Assembly (NCBI RefSeq): GCF_033441515.1
Contig: NZ_JAWQJT010000002.1
Location: forward strand, 1,240,001-1,304,000
Reading direction: 5' to 3'
Length of the DNA: 64,000 nt
Source of the DNA: Amycolatopsis solani
GTDB taxonomy: Bacteria; Actinomycetota; Actinomycetes; Mycobacteriales; Pseudonocardiaceae
Shown: piece after piece, positions 55,301 to 62,909 of the stretch
How positions within the stretch are numbered: the first letter of the stretch is position 1
Layout of the letters: the number at the start of each line of letters is the position of its first letter
The notes under the pieces: model-generated
The model's database searches: none
The model's input: only the letters and a program-made list of their open reading frames with translations
What the model was told of the DNA's origin: nothing
Program-made: the position numbers and the translations under genes

Positions 55301-55967
55301 AGCTGGTCCAGCCGTGCACCGCGGGGCGGTTCCGCGGGCCGGCGCCGAAGACCTGGAAGCCGTTGAGGCCCAAGGGGTTGGTCGTCGAGCGGCGGCTCGC
55401 GGTGAAGCGGACCCAGCGTGCGGTGACGGCGAGGGGGATGGTCACGACGCCGCCGGTGCCGGCGTCGGTGTGGTGGACCGTGCGCCAGGCCCGGCCGTCG
55501 TCGGAGACGTCGAGGTCGAACGCGGTCGCGTAGCTCGACTGGATCTCGGCACCACTGGTGCGGCTGCGGGACGCGCTCGCGTCGAAGGCCGGGTCGCCGG
55601 GCTGGGCCTCGAAGGTCAGCACGACGGAGTCGACGCGGCAGGCGGCCTGCAGGTCGACGACGATCCACTGCCCGTCGCCCGGGGCGGCGCGCCAGCCGGA
55701 GCCGCGGACGCCGACCTGCGCGAGGCCGTCGACGGCGAACTCGGCCGGGGTGGCGGCGTACGCGGTCGAGGACACCTGGACCGGGCGGAAGAGCGCCAGA
55801 TCGGTCTTCTGGGCCACCGCGGGCGCGGCCGAGGCGACCCCGGGCAGGACGGCCGCGAGCCCGAACCCGGCGAGCAGCCCGGTCCCGGCGGCGAGAACGT
55901 GCCGCCGCGACACGGCGGCGACTTCCGCGGGCTCGACATCTGCGGTGATGCCGTACTCCTCGGCCAT
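52377..55967 (-). CDS. Exported GH2 family glycoside hydrolase with two discoidin (CBM32-like) domains
   Basis: A 1196-residue enzyme. Tat-type signal around SRRHVLAAGTGLLAGFG (19-35); first F5/8 C domain about 55-208; GH2 sugar-binding domain about 245-445 (WLEFDGVNHEAQIWLNGAEI); immunoglobulin-like domain about 450-555; second F5/8 C domain about 565-700 (QGKPSSSLSVADGNPPERAF); catalytic barrel from about 703. The acid/base is Glu813 (WFGCNEG) and the nucleophile Glu874 (FWSEIG). It is of the beta-mannosidase / exo-beta-glucosaminidase-like branch. The second discoidin domain is inserted between the strand GLREIG and the strand FLVNGVKIFARGGSWGWDE that are normally adjacent. It acts outside the cell on a polymeric glycan; chitosan or mannan are possible substrates. 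Confidence 0.88.
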   Translation of the reverse strand: MAEEYGITADVEPAEVAAVSRRHVLAAGTGLLAGFGLAAVLPGVASAAPAVAQKTDLALFRPVQVSSTAYAATPAEFAVDGLAQVGVRGSGWRAAPGDGQWIVVDLQAACRVDSVVLTFEAQPGDPAFDASASRSRTSGAEIQSSYATAFDLDVSDDGRAWRTVHHTDAGTGGVVTIPLAVTARWVRFTASRRSTTNPLGLNGFQVFGAGPRNRPAVHGWTSFPVRPHDDPPALAVAPDGTVPLESGWVLTMDDWAPTGDGKALSGAEVDTRGWLPATVPGTVLASLVEQGQLPDPVSGMNQLHVPEALSRHAWWYRRRFALPRGLDTSPGRHVWLEFDGVNHEAQIWLNGAEIGTQSHPFGRGAFDVTAALRRTGDQALAVKISPMPRPGSPGDKGADGSSWVDAGGTMFDNSPTYLAVSGWDWMPAVRDRASGIWDHVRLRSTGAAVLGDVRADTKVPGDGTAEVTLTVPVRNAAATAQRVKVSAAFGPVSVSSTVTVPAGQSTDVVFPKQVVKNPKLWWPNGYGDPDLYDLTLTAAIGASTSDRRTVKIGLREIGYQYDLPVVIADGRATQTVELGAQTARYVRMQGLKRATGWGFSLWTMAVLDGSGTDVAQGKPSSSLSVADGNPPERAFDGDPNTRWTSAYDDNQWLQVDLGAATAFEKVVLTWETAYAATFKIQVSQDGDSWTDAASVDNSPKPLTFLVNGVKIFARGGSWGWDELLRRMPAERTDAVVAMHRDMNFTLIRNWVGSSYRQELFDACDKYGILLWNEFWDGWSTDPANHDVFLAQAKDTVLRYRHHACATVWFGCNEGTPPPVIDNALRDIVHSSTDLLYQGNSAGGVITGDGPYYWQDPKRYFTGEATGGKAGFWSEIGLPTVSVVESMRNLVGKDDPGWPIGAPWFLHDWSTNGNQSPQSYLAAIDARLAPSTSLAEFCRKAQFVNYESMRAIFEAWNAKLWNDATGVLLWMSHPAWHSTVWQTYDYDLDVNGSYYGARKGCEHHHVQADLTTWQVRVVNHTPGALTGVTATARLYGLDGTALGPAQQQKLDVAPISAAAAFTVPFADALPDLHLLRLTLTDDRGAVLSENTYWRYRTDTAMRALNQLPGARLTTSWRPDGDAYTATIRNDGRTVAAMIRLSLREKNGTDRVLPTKYGDNYFWLLPGESRTVRVEPRRRVPNAKLLVEAYNVAAKLTS

Positions 55968-56159
55968 GCGAACTCCGTTTCCCGGCTGGCTGACAACGTT
56001 GCCAGGAAGCTTCCGCTGAGCGCGTCGGAGCGGTCAAGACGACAAGGTGGACAAGAATTAGGAAAAATGACATCGATGTCGGCGAACCGGTCGCCGTGCC
56101 CCGCTGAGCGGTGCTCGGTACGGTTGCATCGAACACGCACCGAATCACGGGGAGGCATC

Positions 56160-56594
56160 GTGGTCGAGGTCGAACGCACGGTCACGGTGACGGCGCCGGT
56201 CGAAGCCGTCGCGGGGTACCTGCAGGACTTCGCGCACACCGAGGAGTGGGACCCGGGCACGAAGTCGTGCACCCGGACCGACGAGGGCCCGATCGAGGTA
56301 GGGGCGCGGTGGCACAACGTGTCGGAGTTCCGCGGCCGGGAGACCGAGCTGGACTACCAGTTGACCCGCCGCGAACCCGGACGGGTGACATTCGTGGGTT
56401 CGAACAAGACGGCCACGTCGACCGACGACTTCACGCTGACACCGGACGGCGGCGGGACGAAGGTGCGCTACCAAGCGGCAATCGAATTCCACGGGCTGGC
56501 GAAGCTCGCCGGGCCGCTGCTCAAGCGCGAATTCGAGCGGCTCGGCGACGAGGTGGTCCCGGAGCTCACGCGCGCGCTCGAGAAATTGGCCTGA
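56160..56594 (+). CDS. SRPBCC family protein
   Basis: A 144-residue START-like protein: ERTVTVTAPVEAVAGYLQDF, HTEEWDPGTKSCTRTDEGPI and FTLTPDGGGTKVRYQAAIEF show the fold of polyketide-cyclase/lipid-transfer proteins. GTG 56160 follows GGGGAGG. Ligand unknown. It is followed by a repeat that serves as a bidirectional terminator. Confidence 0.88.
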   Translation: MVEVERTVTVTAPVEAVAGYLQDFAHTEEWDPGTKSCTRTDEGPIEVGARWHNVSEFRGRETELDYQLTRREPGRVTFVGSNKTATSTDDFTLTPDGGGTKVRYQAAIEFHGLAKLAGPLLKREFERLGDEVVPELTRALEKLA

Positions 56595-56620
56595 ACTGGT
56601 CTCCGGTCCGCCGCCGCCGA

Positions 56621-56705
56621 GCGCCCCAATGTGGCGTTCGGTGCGTCCAACGCACCCAATGTGGCGTTCGGTGCGTCCAGCGCACCCAAAGCCACATTGG
56701 GGCGC
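56621..56705. repeat. Tandem 30-base repeat forming a bidirectional terminator
   Basis: Two 30-base units beginning CCCAATGTGGCGTTCGGTGC (56625-56654 and 56655-56684) differ at one base. The outer ends form a perfect 15-base inverted repeat: GCGCCCCAATGTGGC (56621-56635) and GCCACATTGGGGCGC (56691-56705). It lies between two convergent genes. Confidence 0.8.
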
Positions 56706-56736
56706 TTCGAGTCGGCGCCAAGGGGGTGCGGGCCGG

Positions 56737-57600
56737 CTACAGCTCGGCGTAGTCCGCTGCCAGCTCCACCGCCGCCTCGAGGTCGTTGACCCTCGGGTAG
56801 CCGCGGTCGCCCAGGTTGTCCCAGCCCGGGCCCGCCGTGCCGACCGGGCGGCCGAGGGCGCGCACCCGCGCCGCCAGGAGGTCGTCGGCGGTCGGCGGGG
56901 TCATCGACCACAGGACCACCAGCACCGGGTTCAGGCGGGCCGCCAGGTCCGCCAGCGCCTCCGCCGGGACCAGCTGCCCGAGGTACGCCACCGGGATCCC
57001 GGCTTCCGCCAGGGTTGCCCGCAGGGCCTCCATCGGCAGCGAGTGCCGCTCGGCCGGGCAGCACGCGAGCAGCACCGGACGCCCGGAGACCGCGGTCGGG
57101 AGGCGGGCGCAGAAGCGCTCGTACGCCAGCGAGATCTCCGTCGTCAGCGACCACTCCGAGCCGAAGCAGACGTCGCCGCGCTGCCAGCGGTCGCCGAGGC
57201 CGCGCAGGACCGGGGCGAGGACGTCGGTCCAGGCCGCGGCCGGGCCGAGGGTGCGCAGCGTTTCGTCCAGGAGGCCGGCCACCGTCGCGGACCGCAGCTC
57301 GTCGGCCGCGTCCGCGAGTTCGCGGGCCCGGTCGGCCGCCGGGATCTCGGGCGTGTCGGCGTCGCCGCCGAAGGCCGCGGCCGCCGCTTCGCGCACCGGC
57401 ATCCCCCGCGCGGCCAGCCGCTGCATCTGCTGGAGGCGGCGGACGTCGGCGTCGGAATAGCGGCGGTGGCGCCCGGCGCCGGCGGGCGGGCCGATCCCGT
57501 ACCGCGCGCTCCAGCTGCGCAGCGTCACGGGCGAGACGCCCAGCAGCTCGGCGACTTTGCCGGGTGCCCAGGCTCCTGCGTCGACGTTCTTGGCTTCCAC
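56737..57600 (-). CDS. MerR-family regulator with cobalamin-binding domain
   Basis: A 287-residue CarH/LitR-like regulator. Residues about 12-80 are the MerR helix-turn-helix (PGKVAELLGVSPVTLRSWSA, GAGRHRRYSDADVRRLQQMQ). Residues about 95-170 resemble the B12-binding cap domain (RGLGDRWQRGDVCFGSEWSL) and about 175-280 the Rossmann-like cobalamin domain (CPAERHSLPMEALRATLAEA). The His that would ligate cobalt is in ERHSLP, where the usual Gly is Pro, so binding should be tested. Light-dependent derepression is known for the family. GTG 57600 follows GAAGGGAAG. Confidence 0.87.
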   Translation of the reverse strand: MEAKNVDAGAWAPGKVAELLGVSPVTLRSWSARYGIGPPAGAGRHRRYSDADVRRLQQMQRLAARGMPVREAAAAAFGGDADTPEIPAADRARELADAADELRSATVAGLLDETLRTLGPAAAWTDVLAPVLRGLGDRWQRGDVCFGSEWSLTTEISLAYERFCARLPTAVSGRPVLLACCPAERHSLPMEALRATLAEAGIPVAYLGQLVPAEALADLAARLNPVLVVLWSMTPPTADDLLAARVRALGRPVGTAGPGWDNLGDRGYPRVNDLEAAVELAADYAEL

Positions 57601-57935
57601 CGCTTCCCTTCGCCTCACGGACGGCGAACCGACGCAGCTTAGCGACGCCCGGCTCGGGGAGGGACGCGGCGGCGGGGCGATGGCCTGCCGCGTCCCCCGG
57701 CCGGCGCTCCGAGGCGCCGGCGACCCGGCCCGCGTCAGCCGGGTCCGACCGGCCGCGGGGCGTGGCTTCCGACGCGGCCGGCGAGGTGCCGTGAAAGGTG
57801 GTGCTCGAACGACGCTATACCCGATGCAACGCTTGCGCATCGTTGTCCCCCCGGATGTCGTAGCGACACGCCGCCGACGAGTGATCTCACGCCGCCCGGG
57901 GTACTAATCCGCCCAAGGACGACCGGAGGGAACAG
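57601..57935. other. Divergent promoter region between the MerR-B12 and STAS genes
   Basis: No gene is supported. It contains CGATGC...GCATCG (57822-57842), an inverted repeat with a nine-base centre that could be a regulator site, and a possible -10 TATACC at 57816-57821 reading toward the STAS gene. The part next to the MerR gene is very G+C-rich with no clear signal. Confidence 0.4.
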
Positions 57936-58322
57936 ATGACCGAGCACCGCCGCACGCCCGAGCTCACCACGGGGACGGACGCCGGAATCGTCACGGTCCG
58001 CTGCACCGGCGAACTCGACCTGAGCGCGGCGCGCCGGCTCCGCGACCGGCTGCTGGCCCCGATCCGCGCGGGTGCCCGGGGCGTCGTCGTGGACCTCACC
58101 GAAACCACCTTCTGCGATTCGACGGTCTTCAGCGTCCTGGTCGAAGCCCACCACGACGCCGTCGCGCGCGACGTGGCCTTCGCGATCGTGCCGGACGAGA
58201 CGTCCGTCGCGCGGCCCCTGCACCTGCTCGGCCTGGACCGGCAGCTGCCCCTGTACCCGGGACGGGCCGCCGCTCATGCGGCCGTGACGCGCGCGCCGGT
58301 CGAGGACCGCCGGGTCTCCTGA
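57936..58322 (+). CDS. STAS domain anti-sigma factor antagonist
   Basis: A 128-residue single-domain protein: IVTVRCTGELDLSAARRLRD and GVVVDLTETTFCDSTVFSVL. The Ser of CDST is at the position phosphorylated by anti-sigma kinases in SpoIIAA-like proteins. It would bind an RsbW-type kinase to release a stress sigma factor; no kinase or sigma gene is adjacent, so it acts in trans. ATG 57936 follows CGGAGGG. Confidence 0.92.
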   Translation: MTEHRRTPELTTGTDAGIVTVRCTGELDLSAARRLRDRLLAPIRAGARGVVVDLTETTFCDSTVFSVLVEAHHDAVARDVAFAIVPDETSVARPLHLLGLDRQLPLYPGRAAAHAAVTRAPVEDRRVS

Positions 58323-58345
58323 CCCCCGCCCGTCCCGGGACGTCT

Positions 58346-58405
58346 TGAATGAGTCATTCAGGACCTCCCGCGACTTGAATGACTCATTCAAGACATCGGG
58401 CGAGC
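58346..58405. repeat. Dispersed paired-palindrome element, copy 2
   Basis: TGAATGAGTCATTCA (58346-58360) and TGAATGACTCATTCA (58376-58390) are 30 bases apart, with spacers GGACCTCCCGC and AGACATCGGGC almost identical to those at 46903-46962. It lies 23 bases after the STAS stop and may terminate that gene. Confidence 0.85.
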
Positions 58406-58522
58406 CCCGTCGACGCCGCGACCTCCCCGCGGCACGCCCTGATCGGGTGGATCGGCGGGCACCCGGCCTGAGCTGCCGCTATCGTCCGGCACGGTAAGTC
58501 CACTGTGGACAGGGGAGGTCCC

Positions 58523-59977
58523 GTGCGCGTGACCCATGCCGCCCTCGCGGCGCTGGCGGCCTGCGGGCTCGTGGTCCTTTCGATCCCGGCCGGCCGGTCC
58601 GCGGCCGCCGACCCGCTGCCGGGTGGGCTCGGGCCGTGCGTGCCCGGGACGTGTCCCGGCACCTACCCGCCGGTCGGCAACGGCGCGTTCGCCGGCCGCG
58701 ACAACGCCATCACCGTCTTCGCCGGCGGCGACATGCGCGTCACCGGCAGCGCCGCCGAAGCCGAAGGGCGGGTGGTCGTCGGCGGGGACTTCACGCTGCG
58801 GAAGACGGCGGGCTCGTCGATCTACAACGTCGGGGTCGCCGGGGTCGGCTCTCGCGTGCCGCCGCCGGACGGGGCCGACTTCCTCACCGTCGGCGGGGAC
58901 CTCTCGGTCGCCGACGGCCAGCGCCTCGACGCCGTGGGCGACTCCGGTGGCGGCGTCGTCCGGCACGCCGGGAGCGTCAGCGGCACCGTGATCGGCACGG
59001 TCGTCCACGACACCGCCGCGATGAAGCCGTACGCGGGACTGCGGGCCGAGCTCACCGCGGCCAGCGAGTGCTACGCGCGCGCCGCGGCCACCGGGACCGT
59101 CGTGAACCAGAACTACCAGACGCTCTTCACCGGCGACGGGAAGTCGGCGCTGCAGGTCTTCACCGTCACCCAGGACATCGCCGGCCCCGGCGGCACCGCA
59201 CAGGGCATCGCGTTCACCGGCATCCCGGACGGCGCCACGGTGCTGGTCAACCTGACCGGCTCGGCCCGGGTGGTCAACACCTACAGCGGCACCCTCGACG
59301 ACACCGACCCGCTCAACCGCCTGCGGCCCCGCCTGCTGTGGAACTTCCCCGACGCCCGGACCGTGAGCCTCACCGGCGGCGGCATGTTCCAGGGCAGCGT
59401 GCTCGCGGGCCGCCCGGACGGCACCACGACGGTCACCCTCCCCGGCACCAACGGCCGCTTCTTCACGGCGGGCAACCTGGTCCACGGCTCCCCGGCCGGC
59501 CAGGGCAGCGGGCAGGAGTTCCACGCGTACCCGTTCACCGGCGACCTGCCCTCGTGCGGGCAACCGCCCGAGCCGACCACCACGACGACGGTCACCACGA
59601 CCTCGCCGACCAGCACCACGCCGACCACCAGCACCGAACCCACCACGTCGACGACCCCCACGTCGACGACCGAGACCACCACCCCGACCACCAGCACCAC
59701 CCCCACCGGCACCACCACGGTGCCCACCTCCCCCACGAGCACGGGCACCACCACGACGGCCACCTCGACCACCGACACCACCCCGACCGGCACCTCGCCG
59801 GAGGAGACCAGCACCACTCCCGCCGTCCCGAACCCGACCGTCCCGGAAACCCCGGGCGGCCACGGCCCGCTCCCGAGCACCGGCACCGACCTGGGCCCCG
59901 TCCTCGGTCTCGGCGCCCTCCTCCTCGCCGCCGGCATCGCGCTCGTCCTGCTCGCGACCCGCCGCCGGACGCGCTGA
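58523..59977 (+). CDS. Choice-of-anchor A family surface protein with LPXTG sorting signal
   Basis: A 484-residue wall-anchored protein. Sec signal peptide ([20 protein letters not shown]), a globular region about 30-350 of the choice-of-anchor A type ([37 protein letters not shown]), a Thr-rich linker of about 85 residues (59570-59820 in DNA), then LPSTGTDLG, a membrane helix and the basic tail TRRRTR. The sortase would cut within LPSTG and link the protein to peptidoglycan. GTG 58523 has GGGGAGG upstream. Adhesion or matrix roles are typical for the family but unproven. Confidence 0.88.
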   Translation: MRVTHAALAALAACGLVVLSIPAGRSAAADPLPGGLGPCVPGTCPGTYPPVGNGAFAGRDNAITVFAGGDMRVTGSAAEAEGRVVVGGDFTLRKTAGSSIYNVGVAGVGSRVPPPDGADFLTVGGDLSVADGQRLDAVGDSGGGVVRHAGSVSGTVIGTVVHDTAAMKPYAGLRAELTAASECYARAAATGTVVNQNYQTLFTGDGKSALQVFTVTQDIAGPGGTAQGIAFTGIPDGATVLVNLTGSARVVNTYSGTLDDTDPLNRLRPRLLWNFPDARTVSLTGGGMFQGSVLAGRPDGTTTVTLPGTNGRFFTAGNLVHGSPAGQGSGQEFHAYPFTGDLPSCGQPPEPTTTTTVTTTSPTSTTPTTSTEPTTSTTPTSTTETTTPTTSTTPTGTTTVPTSPTSTGTTTTATSTTDTTPTGTSPEETSTTPAVPNPTVPETPGGHGPLPSTGTDLGPVLGLGALLLAAGIALVLLATRRRTR

Positions 59978-60122
59978 CGCTCCACAATGGAACGGCGTCA
60001 CACTGCGGTCCGACACGAGCCGTGTCACGATCGGGTGACCCCCGGACGGCTACCCCGGCCCCGGGGGCATTCGATCGTGACGAGGCGGATCCGCGCTGAC
60101 GGCGCTTCCGCGAGGTGGACAG

Positions 60123-61658
60123 GTGCTGGCGGAGACTGACGCGGACAGAACGACCGAGGTCCGGACGGACACGCGCGGCCGGTGGCTGCCGATCTACGGG
60201 GCCGTCCTGGGGGCGGCCGTCTTCCTGCTGGTGCGCGGGAGCCTCACCGACGACGCCTACATCACCCTGGCCTACGCCAAGAACCTCGCCGTGCACGGCG
60301 AATGGGGCATCATCCCCGGCGCGCCCGCGAACTCCGCGACGTCGCCGCTCAACGTCCTGCTCCTCGGCGCGCTGACCCTGGTGACGCGGGTGGCGGGCGG
60401 ACCGCACCCGGTCGTCGCGCTCGGGATCCTGACCGTCGGGTGCGGCGCCGCACTCGGGTGGGCGTGGCAGCGGCTCGGCCGCCGGCTGGCGCTGCCGCCC
60501 GCGGCCGGGGTGCTCGGGGTCGCGCTGGTGCTGCTGAACCCGTTCGTGCTGTCCGCGGTGGGCCTGGAGGTGCTGCTGATCCCGGCGGTGCTGCTGGTGC
60601 TCACGGTCCTCGCGCTCGAAGGCAGGCCGCTGTGGTTCGGCGTCGTGGGCGGCCTCGCCGTGCTCACCCGCATCGACCTCGCCGTGTTCGTGGTGGTGAT
60701 CGCCCTCAGCGCGGCCGCGATCCGCAAGCGGCTGGCGCTCGCGGCCGGCGTAACGGTGCTCACGGCCGCGCCGTGGTTCCTGGTCAGCTGGATCGCCTTC
60801 GGCTCGTTCGTGCCCGACACGCTCGCCATCAAGCAGACGCAGGCCGGCCTGTTCGCGCCGTGGAGCTACAGCACCGGGCCGATGATGTACTACCTCGGCT
60901 GGCCGGTGACCGTCCTCGTGTCGTTCCTCCCGGCGCTGGTCGGCGTGGTCGCGCTCGCCGCGTGGGCGGCCGCCCGGTTCGCGGTGCGGTGGCCGCTCTT
61001 CCCCGCGCTCGGCCCGGTCGCGGCGCTGGCCGGCGGCGGGGTCCTCTACTACCTCGCCTACTCGTTCATCGGGGTCGGCCCGTTCCACTGGTACTACGTG
61101 GCGCCGGTGACGGCGACGAGCGCGTTCGCCGTGGCCGCGTTCGGCACCTGGTACGCCCAGGCGCGCGAGCGGGCGGAGCTGCGGACCGGCCCGCCGCTGC
61201 TCGCACTCGGGCTGACCGGCCTGTTGGTGCTCAGCGGCGCCGCGGTCGACGCGGCGCAGGGCGTGCCGTGGCCGTCGCCGGTGGTGTTCGGGAACTGGGC
61301 CAGCGCTGAGGACTACGCGCGGGTCGGCACCGAGCTCGGCGCGCGGCTGAACGGGGCGAGCGTGGCCAGCCCCGGCGAGATCGGCACCCTCGCCTACTTC
61401 TGCGAATGCACCATCCTCGACGAGTTCTCCGACCGCGGCGAGGCGGTGAAGCTGGTCGAGAAGCGGATCGCGACGGCGAGCCCGCTGATGAGCCTCGCGC
61501 TGCGGGTGAACTATCACTGGCTGGACACCTCGGTGGCGCCGCGCAAGCCGGACTTCCGCATGCAGTACGCGTCGGGCCCGGCGACCGGACCGGACGACTG
61601 GCAGGTCCGGTCCGCGGCGAAGGGTGTCGGCCACTTCGTCTTCACCCGCGAGCCGTGA
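60123..61658 (+). CDS. GT-C type membrane glycosyltransferase-like protein
   Basis: A 511-residue protein with about ten membrane helices in 25-400 and an extracytoplasmic C-terminal domain (about 410-511). The first external loop has GSLTDDAYITLAYAKNLAVH, the acidic pair characteristic of GT-C enzymes that use polyprenyl-phosphate sugars. The soluble end (GNWASAEDYARVGTELGARL, CECTILDEFSDRGEAVKLVE) is typical of actinobacterial arabinofuranosyl/mannosyl transferase-like proteins. The donor and acceptor are unknown. GTG 60123 follows CGAGGTGG. Confidence 0.78.
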   Translation: MLAETDADRTTEVRTDTRGRWLPIYGAVLGAAVFLLVRGSLTDDAYITLAYAKNLAVHGEWGIIPGAPANSATSPLNVLLLGALTLVTRVAGGPHPVVALGILTVGCGAALGWAWQRLGRRLALPPAAGVLGVALVLLNPFVLSAVGLEVLLIPAVLLVLTVLALEGRPLWFGVVGGLAVLTRIDLAVFVVVIALSAAAIRKRLALAAGVTVLTAAPWFLVSWIAFGSFVPDTLAIKQTQAGLFAPWSYSTGPMMYYLGWPVTVLVSFLPALVGVVALAAWAAARFAVRWPLFPALGPVAALAGGGVLYYLAYSFIGVGPFHWYYVAPVTATSAFAVAAFGTWYAQARERAELRTGPPLLALGLTGLLVLSGAAVDAAQGVPWPSPVVFGNWASAEDYARVGTELGARLNGASVASPGEIGTLAYFCECTILDEFSDRGEAVKLVEKRIATASPLMSLALRVNYHWLDTSVAPRKPDFRMQYASGPATGPDDWQVRSAAKGVGHFVFTREP

Positions 61659-61723
61659 TCGCACCCGCTCGGCTGAGCAGGTGACGGAAAACTCCAGTAT
61701 TTCCCCTGTACGCCAGACTGCGC

Positions 61724-61754
61724 GGAACCCCCGTGAGGCCATAGGGTTCCGTTC
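61724..61754 (+). promoter_or_regulatory. Candidate leaderless promoter and inverted repeat before glgA
   Basis: GGAACCC (61724-61730) and GGGTTCC (61744-61750) form a perfect inverted repeat. Inside the right arm, TAGGGT (61742-61747) fits the actinobacterial -10 pattern and ends seven bases before the ATG, and no ribosome-binding site precedes glgA. A leaderless mRNA and an operator overlapping the -10 are possible. Confidence 0.4.
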
Positions 61755-62909
61755 ATGAAGGTCGGCCTGCTCACCCGGGAGTACCCGCCGGAGGTCTACG
61801 GCGGCGCCGGGGTCCACGTGGAGTTCCTCGCCCGGGAGTTGCGGCCGCTGGTCGATCTCGACGTGCACTGCTGGGGCGCGGACCGCGCGGACGCCACCGG
61901 GCACACGGATCCCCACGGCTACCGCCAGCCCGCGTTCACGACCATGGACATCGCGGTGTCCATGGCGAACGCCCTCGACGGCCACGACCTCGCGCACAGC
62001 CACACCTGGTACGCGAACCTGGCCGGGCACCTGGCGAAGATGACGCACGGCATCCCCCACGTCGTGACCGCCCACTCGCTGGAGCCGCTGCGGCCGTGGA
62101 AGGCCGAGCAGCTCGGCGGCGGCTACCGCGTGTCGTCGTGGATCGAGCGCGAGGCCTACGAGGCCGCGGACGCGATCGTCGCGGTCAGCGGCGGCATGCG
62201 CCGGGACGTCCTCGCCGCCTACCCCGCGGTGCCGCCCGAGCGCGTGCACGTGATCCACAACGGCATCGACACCACGCTCTACCGCCCGGACCCCGGCACC
62301 GAAGCACTGGCGAAGCACGGCATCGACCCGGACCGGCCGTACGTGCTGTTCGTCGGCCGGATCACCCGGCAGAAGGGCGTCCCGCACCTGGTCCGCGCGG
62401 CCGCGTCGCTCGACCCCGGCACCCAGCTGGTGCTGTGCGCGGGCGGCGCCGACACCCCCGAGCTCGACGCGGAGTTCCGCGGGCTGGTCGCCGAGCTGGA
62501 GAAGACGCGCACCGGGGTCCGCTGGATCCCCGAGATGCTGCCGCGCCCCGAGGTCGTGCAGCTGCTCACCCACGCCACGGTGTTCGCCTGCCCCTCGGTC
62601 TACGAGCCGCTCGGCATCGTGAACCTCGAGGCGATGGCGTGCGGCACCCCGGTGGTGGCCAGCGACGTCGGCGGCATCCCGGAGGTCGTCGACGACGGCC
62701 GGACCGGGCTGCTCGTGCACTACGACGAGCAGGACGCGCGCGGGTTCGAGGCGGGCCTGGCCGCCGCGCTGAACGAGGTGGTGGGCTCCCCGGACCGGGC
62801 CGCCGCGATGGGTACCGCCGGCCGCGAACGCGCGGTCGGCGAGTTCGGGTGGAAGGCGATCGCCGAGCGGACGGTCGCCCTCTACGAAGCGTGCGGGAGG
62901 TCGTCGTGA
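61755..62909 (+). CDS. glgA: Glycogen synthase / maltose-1-phosphate synthase, actinobacterial type
   Basis: A 384-residue GT4-fold glycosyltransferase. The N-terminus [20 protein letters not shown] is the GlgA/GlgM signature, [18 protein letters not shown] is the donor loop, and the E-x7-E motif is in [19 protein letters not shown]. The actinobacterial enzyme uses ADP-glucose to make maltose-1-phosphate or extend alpha-glucan. It overlaps glgC by four bases; the product of GlgC is its substrate. In mycobacteria the two genes are, as I recall, divergent; here they are one operon. Confidence 0.92.
   Translation: MKVGLLTREYPPEVYGGAGVHVEFLARELRPLVDLDVHCWGADRADATGHTDPHGYRQPAFTTMDIAVSMANALDGHDLAHSHTWYANLAGHLAKMTHGIPHVVTAHSLEPLRPWKAEQLGGGYRVSSWIEREAYEAADAIVAVSGGMRRDVLAAYPAVPPERVHVIHNGIDTTLYRPDPGTEALAKHGIDPDRPYVLFVGRITRQKGVPHLVRAAASLDPGTQLVLCAGGADTPELDAEFRGLVAELEKTRTGVRWIPEMLPRPEVVQLLTHATVFACPSVYEPLGIVNLEAMACGTPVVASDVGGIPEVVDDGRTGLLVHYDEQDARGFEAGLAAALNEVVGSPDRAAAMGTAGRERAVGEFGWKAIAERTVALYEACGRSS

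Noticed and set aside
52752-56594. Very long plus-strand frame opposite the GH2 gene
   Set aside because: Only its last 144 codons (from 56160) are a real SRPBCC gene with its own ribosome site; the rest is antisense shadow of GH2.
57735-58391. Minus-strand frame with MNESFKS and NDSFKTS peptide repeats
   Set aside because: The repeated peptides are just translations of the palindromic DNA repeat; the STAS gene on the other strand is the real one.
59281-59985. Val/Gly-rich minus-strand protein
   Set aside because: It is the complement of the Thr-rich linker of the LPXTG protein.
59592-62720. 1042-residue minus-strand frame opposite the surface protein, GT-C and glgA genes
   Set aside because: Composition is typical of antisense shadow and the plus strand has three well-supported genes.
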